Assembly (NCBI GenBank): GCA_019314085.1
Contig: JAFCZZ010000032.1
Coordinates: 11,425 to 20,997, forward strand
Direction: 5' to 3'
Length of the DNA: 9,573 bases
DNA from: Deltaproteobacteria bacterium
Lineage (GTDB): Bacteria; Desulfobacterota; Syntrophia; Syntrophales; UBA2210
The notes below the pieces were generated by a model, which worked only from the letters and a program-made list of their open reading frames with translations, was not told the DNA's origin and did no database searches. Within the stretch, counting starts at the first letter, position 1. Each line of letters opens with the position of its first letter. A program made the translations under genes and the position numbers. Below, in pieces: positions 5,754 through 9,573 of the stretch.

Positions 5754-8700
5754 ACACGTGTGCAGTAATTATAGTTCCAACGAGACCATTCTGTCCATTT
5801 TGTCCTGAATCTCCATTTCGATAACCACTACCACCACTACCACCGCTTCCACCACTACCACCGTTGACTTGTATTGTGCCATTAACAGTACAAGTACCAC
5901 GATAAGCAAATACAACTACACCGCCGCCACCACCACCTTGACCGCCGCCACCACCACCGCCGCCCCAGCCATTCCAGCCACTATCGTCACCATTACCACC
6001 ACTTCCACCGCTAGCGCCATTAGATGCATTTGCATATATTCTTCCTGTACTACCTACTGTTATATTTCCTCTTGCAACTATAACTATCGTTCCTCCGCCT
6101 ACCGCGTTACTTGCGCCTCCGTTACTGCCATTAGAGTCACCAATTCCCCCTTCACCACCATTAAATCCTGCGCCGCCGCCTCCACCGCCGCCTTCATGTT
6201 CACGAAAATCATCCTCATATCCACTGCTGCCTCCACCGCCGCCTGCGAAATTGCCACCATTGCCACCAGGATCTCCATAGCTGCCGCCACTTCCACCAGC
6301 GCCTACTTCCCAATCCAAAGCAGTATTGCCGCCATTGCCTCCCTTACCTCCGCAGCAGGTAGCAGCCCAACCGCCGCCGCCACCACCACCACCACCAGCA
6401 CCGCCATAGCCCCCGCCAAACCAAGTGCCAGGACTACCATAGCTTCCTGTGCCACCCTCTGAAAATGGAGAGTTGTCCCCAGCTCCTCCCTTACCACCAT
6501 TCCCACCATTGCCGCCGTAACCACCAGGAGGCACTTCAAGCGTATATACTCCCACAGGAATTTGCAATACACGTTGTACAGAATTAGTCTTAGATACCTT
6601 AGCGCCTCTACTGTTCATGTTAATCGTTCCATTAATCACTACGTCGCCTTGACAAAAGATAAATAATCCCCTACATCGTTTATCAACAGTAAGTGTATGA
6701 CCAGCATTCAAAGTAAAAGACTTATACTGTTTTACAATACTAGAAGCGTCTTCCGTTCCGACATAAAATGTAACATTTCCAGAACTATTAAAAACACCAC
6801 CAGAACCATCACCAAAACCATCAAGTATAGTATTTACTGTAAAAGCGTTCTTGTCTAAAACTAGGGCGTCTGCCTCGATTTTGCCGTTAATTATACGTAA
6901 GCCATATTTGCCTGATTCATATTGCCCAAGATGACAACGCAAATCATTATAACTGTCATAAACTTTGAAACCATCATATTGCATTTTGCAATAACTTGGA
7001 AGATTATGAGGACTTTCTTCCTTCTGGTGCATTTGTAAAGCTGAATTGCCCTGTTGAACATTTCCACCTTTAATTTGTACAGTAGTTTCACACCAAGCAT
7101 CTATATCGCTATCTTCGTCTCCAGAATACATTTCTATTCCATTGCCTTCGCCTATGCCTGGTATCCCCACTAAAATGTAAGCACTTCTGTACTTAAAGTC
7201 AGGACTTCCAAAAACAGCCTTAGAAGCTCCACAACGATACATAGCTTCGGGAAGTCCATTAGAAAGCCTATTATCCCTCGGTTCGTCATACGCACAAACT
7301 ATTACAATTTTTGAATTATCCAAAGCGTTTAACGCATCTGCCATTGCTTGAGCATTAGCAGAATCTCCAAAAACATCATACACAGTATGAGACTCAAAAG
7401 TATCTGTTGATCTATTATAAACCGAAACCATATATGAACGGCCAGGCTGTGCAATTAAAGAATTATCTCTTGCATTATAAATACCCGCTTCTATCGGATG
7501 AGACGTACAACTATTCCCTCTTGATACAATTCTAAACAAATGAGGTGAGTATTCTTCTGTATAACTTTTAGCATTACTCTCAGCAGTATCGGCTTTTGTC
7601 TGCGCCCCGGCCTGGGTCTCCAAGGACGAAGCCTGGCTACCTGCCACAATGCAATTGGCACCGATGCTTCCCGCCGTTATAGTTCCCATGTCGGAGCTGA
7701 CAGCAGAAAGCTCACTCACATCTATTTTATCCGCCGTTACTGCACCGGCAGCTATCTTGTCACTAACCACGGCCCCTGCTGCTATCGCCCCTGCCCCTAC
7801 AGCATCCGCTGCAATTTTATCGGCACTTACGGCTCCAGCCAGAATCTTTACGCCTGTTACTGAGTTGGCTGCCAATGCGTCAGCGAGGATACTTTCAGAA
7901 ACAATGATGCCGCCGTCCACCACGGTAGCCTTCGGCACAGTTAAGTGCGTGCCGTTCTTGTTAAAGAAAACAAGGCAGTCGTCGTCCGTCAAAGCGGGCA
8001 AAGTATCTGAAGCCTGCAACACATATGGTTCGTCATAATCCCACCAAAGGTATTTTGCATTGGAATAACCGTCAGCTACGTCGTAACATATGCCACGGTA
8101 TTTAACGCCGAGGTCTTGCCAGGTTATGTAGCCAAAATCGGGTGTATTGTCATAAACCTGGAAAGTACCGGTTTTGTCCCGCAGGGTCAAGTCAAAAGTT
8201 AGTTTACAGGTGGTATACTGGTCTTTTGGCAGCGGCTCCCCGCTCGCATACGCTACCGCTATCTCCTCATCCGTCCTAGCAATGTTGGAAATACGGAGGT
8301 CGTCGATGAGGGAGTTAAGTTGAAAAAAAGGAGAATTAATCCAATGCCCAATTCTAATACCACCATCTGCATTAGCAAAACTGTCTGGTAACGGTGCTGA
8401 AGTATTGCTAGCCACCACAGCGCCATCTACGAGAACTTTTGCTGTAGTGGTTGCCTTGTCCCATACCAACGCTACATAATGCCAGCCGGAAGACATTGCA
8501 AACCTTGGTATCCACGCAGTCCCACTGCCATCTGTAAACTTAGCGTGCCAATCGGTAGAATTAACATGATATTTCCCAAATCTGATTTGATTCGCTTCAT
8601 TGGAATTAGTTACAACAAATGCCATTCGCCAGTCCGCTGCTGCAATGTGTACTTTCGGATCAACCTTTACCCGAAACTCCACCGTCCCCTCCTGCGGGTT

Positions 8701-9423
8701 CAGCACCCCTTCAGTTGGAATGGTCAAGGTTTCAGCAGAGCGGGTGCCGTCAATGAAGGAGGTGGCGTAGGGTTTTTGTTCTATTTGAGCATAGTCCGCA
8801 TAGATTTTCGCTCCAAGATTTGTCTTATCGAAACCAATACGGAAACTACGCCATCGCCAATACGAGACATCGGGATACTCTTCAGAACTCGGTGCTTGTA
8901 TAGTCCACGTTTTCTCAGTCCATGTATCACTAGTTCCTAGATGCCAATCTCTTGGCACATCATGGAGGAAATTTCCAGAAGAATCATAACCATACCAATG
9001 CCCCCATACAGCCACAGCGCCTGTTGTAACATTTTCTGTTTTATAGCGTATCTGCATGGTTACATAACCACCAGGCTGAACGTCTCCGGAAGGATTACCG
9101 TTAGCAACATAAACTCCATCCCAGCGATTGTTTGTAGTATCTCCATCAGTATCTTCGTAACAAAGCACCTTGCCTCCATACAAAGACTCTGCTGTCTCAA
9201 CTATAGTCGCCGTTCCATAAGCAGAATACCAATTCCAACCAGTCAAATCAGTAAATACTGGATTCGCATTACCTTTGGTTTGTATGGTGTTTTCTGTCCC
9301 TTCCTCCACCATCACTGCCTGACTGAACTTGCCGGCTTCAAAGCGGGGAACGCCTGAGCGGATCTTCGTGCCGTCAGAAAGGTATGCAGTCGAATTACGA
9401 GAAAAACTAGCCGTTACAGACAT
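5752..9423 (-). CDS. Modular phage tail fibre/adhesin with CBM-like, LamG-like, ILEI/PANDER-like and polyglycine tip domains
   Basis: A 1223-residue protein, probably the main host-contact fibre. Modules in order: residues 1-40, a phage N-terminal segment (SFSRNSTAYLSDGTK, then VPRFEAGKFSQAVMVEEGT); about 42-222, a Trp/Tyr-rich beta region resembling jelly-roll carbohydrate-binding modules; about 235-400, a LamG/concanavalin-like region (GTVEFRVKV, WHYVALVWD, LIDDLRISNIAR); about 512-600, VTADKI-type shaft repeats; about 602-622, a short helix rich in Ala, Lys and Gln; about 625-787, a segment matching the ILEI/PANDER fold; about 900-960, a beta segment (FTLNAGHTLTVD, GLFIFCQGDVVINGTINM); 967 to about 1215, polyglycine. 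The ATG at 9423 fits the family N-terminus, although its ribosome site is only a G6 run nine bases upstream. The stop overlaps the Shine-Dalgarno of the next gene. Base composition changes between modules (AT-richer at about 6560-7560 and 8870-9260), as expected for shuffled fibres. Fibre role is confident; the receptor is unknown, and I see no enzymatic motif. Confidence 0.88.
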   Translation of the reverse strand: MSVTASFSRNSTAYLSDGTKIRSGVPRFEAGKFSQAVMVEEGTENTIQTKGNANPVFTDLTGWNWYSAYGTATIVETAESLYGGKVLCYEDTDGDTTNNRWDGVYVANGNPSGDVQPGGYVTMQIRYKTENVTTGAVAVWGHWYGYDSSGNFLHDVPRDWHLGTSDTWTEKTWTIQAPSSEEYPDVSYWRWRSFRIGFDKTNLGAKIYADYAQIEQKPYATSFIDGTRSAETLTIPTEGVLNPQEGTVEFRVKVDPKVHIAAADWRMAFVVTNSNEANQIRFGKYHVNSTDWHAKFTDGSGTAWIPRFAMSSGWHYVALVWDKATTTAKVLVDGAVVASNTSAPLPDSFANADGGIRIGHWINSPFFQLNSLIDDLRISNIARTDEEIAVAYASGEPLPKDQYTTCKLTFDLTLRDKTGTFQVYDNTPDFGYITWQDLGVKYRGICYDVADGYSNAKYLWWDYDEPYVLQASDTLPALTDDDCLVFFNKNGTHLTVPKATVVDGGIIVSESILADALAANSVTGVKILAGAVSADKIAADAVGAGAIAAGAVVSDKIAAGAVTADKIDVSELSAVSSDMGTITAGSIGANCIVAGSQASSLETQAGAQTKADTAESNAKSYTEEYSPHLFRIVSRGNSCTSHPIEAGIYNARDNSLIAQPGRSYMVSVYNRSTDTFESHTVYDVFGDSANAQAMADALNALDNSKIVIVCAYDEPRDNRLSNGLPEAMYRCGASKAVFGSPDFKYRSAYILVGIPGIGEGNGIEMYSGDEDSDIDAWCETTVQIKGGNVQQGNSALQMHQKEESPHNLPSYCKMQYDGFKVYDSYNDLRCHLGQYESGKYGLRIINGKIEADALVLDKNAFTVNTILDGFGDGSGGVFNSSGNVTFYVGTEDASSIVKQYKSFTLNAGHTLTVDKRCRGLFIFCQGDVVINGTINMNSRGAKVSKTNSVQRVLQIPVGVYTLEVPPGGYGGNGGNGGKGGAGDNSPFSEGGTGSYGSPGTWFGGGYGGAGGGGGGGGGWAATCCGGKGGNGGNTALDWEVGAGGSGGSYGDPGGNGGNFAGGGGGSSGYEDDFREHEGGGGGGGAGFNGGEGGIGDSNGSNGGASNAVGGGTIVIVARGNITVGSTGRIYANASNGASGGSGGNGDDSGWNGWGGGGGGGGQGGGGGGVVVFAYRGTCTVNGTIQVNGGSGGSGGSGGSGYRNGDSGQNGQNGLVGTIITAHV
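5755..6525 (-). repeat. Polyglycine-rich fibre tip
   Basis: Encodes fibre residues 967-1223, where about half or more of the residues are glycine in GGN, GGS, GGAGG and pure Gly runs up to nine long. Short hydrophobic strands break it up (TIVIVARGNITVGS, VVVFAYRGTCTVNG, VGTIITAHV). This pattern resembles fibre-tip adhesins built from packed polyglycine-II helices, such as Salmonella phage S16 gp38, and similar Gly-rich C-termini of other phage fibres. The DNA is a low-complexity run of GGN codons (CCN triplets on the plus strand), prone to slippage and recombination. A CC pair (residues near AATCCGG) sits inside the glycine region. Confidence 0.8.
7063..7551 (-). other. ILEI/PANDER-like (FAM3-type) domain inside the fibre
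   Basis: Fibre residues about 625-787. Visible hallmarks: a beta strand SYMVSVYNRST, then a TVYDVFGDSANAQAMADAL segment like the family's FDTYGxxxxAxxLAxFL strand-helix, then SKIVIVCAYDEP like the family's xxIVLVAVKDEA, then a helix with RCGASKAVFG and the strand YILVGIPG followed by a Gly-rich acidic loop. This order of elements is that of the ILEI/PANDER fold known from vertebrate FAM3 proteins, CEMIP/TMEM2 and O-mannose GlcNAc-transferase POMGNT1, and also recorded in some bacterial and phage proteins. In those families it has been linked to glycan or protein binding. The call is by eye from motif order, not from a search. Confidence 0.75.
7708..7890 (-). repeat. VTADKI-type decapeptide shaft repeats
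   Basis: Fibre residues about 512-572 contain five or six imperfect units of about ten residues: NSVTGVKILAGAV, SADKIAADAV, GAGAIAAGAV, VSDKIAAGAV, TADKIDV. Regular small-residue repeats like this form shafts in phage fibres and minor tail proteins. The same unit appears in the partial gene at the right edge (VTADKIGNGQV). The block is GC-richer than the ILEI-like module that follows. Confidence 0.8.
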
Positions 9424-9443
9424 TTAAGACAGCCCCCCAAAAA

Positions 9444-9573
9444 TCAAAACAAAAGATGTGACGCAAGATTTAACTTCGTTTCAGCGATCTCGCCAGCGCC
9501 AATCTTCGGCCCTGTCACTTGTCCGTTGCCGATCTTGTCCGCTGTAACCGCGCTATTAGCTAAAGCGTTAGAG
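9444..9573 (-). CDS. C-terminal end of a phage tail fibre-like protein (partial)
   Basis: Only the last 42 codons before a TGA at 9446-9444 are inside the window; the gene enters from the right edge. The visible residues include ANSAVTADKIGNGQV followed by TGPKIGAGEIAET, a run of roughly ten-residue repeats of the (S/T)xDKIxxGxV type. Such repeats are common in phage tail fibre and minor tail proteins, where they form extended trimeric shafts, and endings containing KIGAGEIAET are typical of those proteins. The next gene, starting 20 bases downstream, carries the same kind of repeat in its middle, so the two are probably neighbouring fibre or host-contact proteins of one tail. Total length and N-terminal domains cannot be known from here. 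The reading frame is certain; the fibre assignment rests on the short repeat only. Confidence 0.72.
   Translation of the reverse strand, partial: SNALANSAVTADKIGNGQVTGPKIGAGEIAETKLNLASHLLF

Noticed and set aside
5869..6462. Plus-strand Thr/Ala/Ile-rich open frame of 197 codons
   Set aside because: It is the antisense of the polyglycine codons (CCN triplets read in another frame), giving low-complexity Thr/Ala sequence with no domain features.
6099..6572. Two minus-strand frames (6099-6296 and 6303-6572) inside the fibre
   Set aside because: They are out-of-frame readings of the glycine-rich repeat, giving Ala/Val/Met-rich strings; the fibre frame is continuous through them.
6480..6580. Programmed frameshift in the fibre before the glycine-rich tip
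   Set aside because: The main frame runs without interruption to the stop at 5752 and gives the expected glycine-rich tip, so no frameshift is needed.
8479..9357. Plus-strand frames of 153 and 138 codons opposite the N-terminal part of the fibre
   Set aside because: They are antisense to clearly recognisable LamG-like and CBM-like coding sequence, with no ribosome sites or recognisable domains.

Overview
The window is a dense cluster of late structural genes from a tailed phage or prophage. Every supported gene lies on the minus strand, so it reads from high to low coordinates. The host is probably a Gram-positive bacterium of the Bacillota, perhaps a Clostridia/Peptococcaceae relative. This is inferred from purine-rich Shine-Dalgarno sequences (AAGGAGG, GAGGTGG, AAGGTG), mostly six bases before the start, from frequent GTG starts, and from a copper-amine-oxidase-N-like (stalk) repeat domain common in those bacteria. 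No integrase, tRNA, rRNA, CRISPR array, insertion sequence or convincing terminator is present, so prophage and free phage cannot be told apart.

Order of transcription: (1) 9573-9444, the last 42 codons of a fibre-like protein with VTADKI-type repeats. (2) 9423-5752, a 1223-residue modular tail fibre or adhesin: short N-terminal phage module, jelly-roll-like carbohydrate-binding region, LamG/concanavalin-like region, VTADKI repeats, a segment resembling the ILEI/PANDER fold (FAM3 family), and a 250-residue polyglycine tip. (3) 5740-5309, an unrecognised 143-residue beta-rich protein. (4) 5322-5170, a 50-residue coiled-coil protein overlapping both neighbours. (5) 5201-3498, a 567-residue Ala/Gln-rich helical protein ending in a copper-amine-oxidase-N-like domain and holding a strong internal ribosome-binding site. 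(6) 3488-2607, an unrecognised helical protein of about 293 residues. (7) 2544-1, at least 848 residues: an N-terminal SLT lytic transglycosylase followed by a long Gly/Ala- and Pro/Glu-rich body, continuing past the left edge.

Gaps are tiny or absent (62 bases at most) and three consecutive genes start with GTG inside or next to the preceding gene, which points to one translationally coupled operon. Genes 5-7 resemble in general layout the internal virion (ejection) protein cassette of podoviruses such as T7, where the largest protein carries an N-terminal transglycosylase that opens the peptidoglycan. This analogy is inference. The fibre genes upstream would provide surface binding. The most notable points are the ILEI/PANDER-like domain, the polyglycine tip, the two adjacent fibre genes sharing a repeat module, the internal start in the 567-residue gene and the stalk domain on a putative virion protein. 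The plus strand shows only shadow reading frames, and no stretch over 300 bases lacks a gene.
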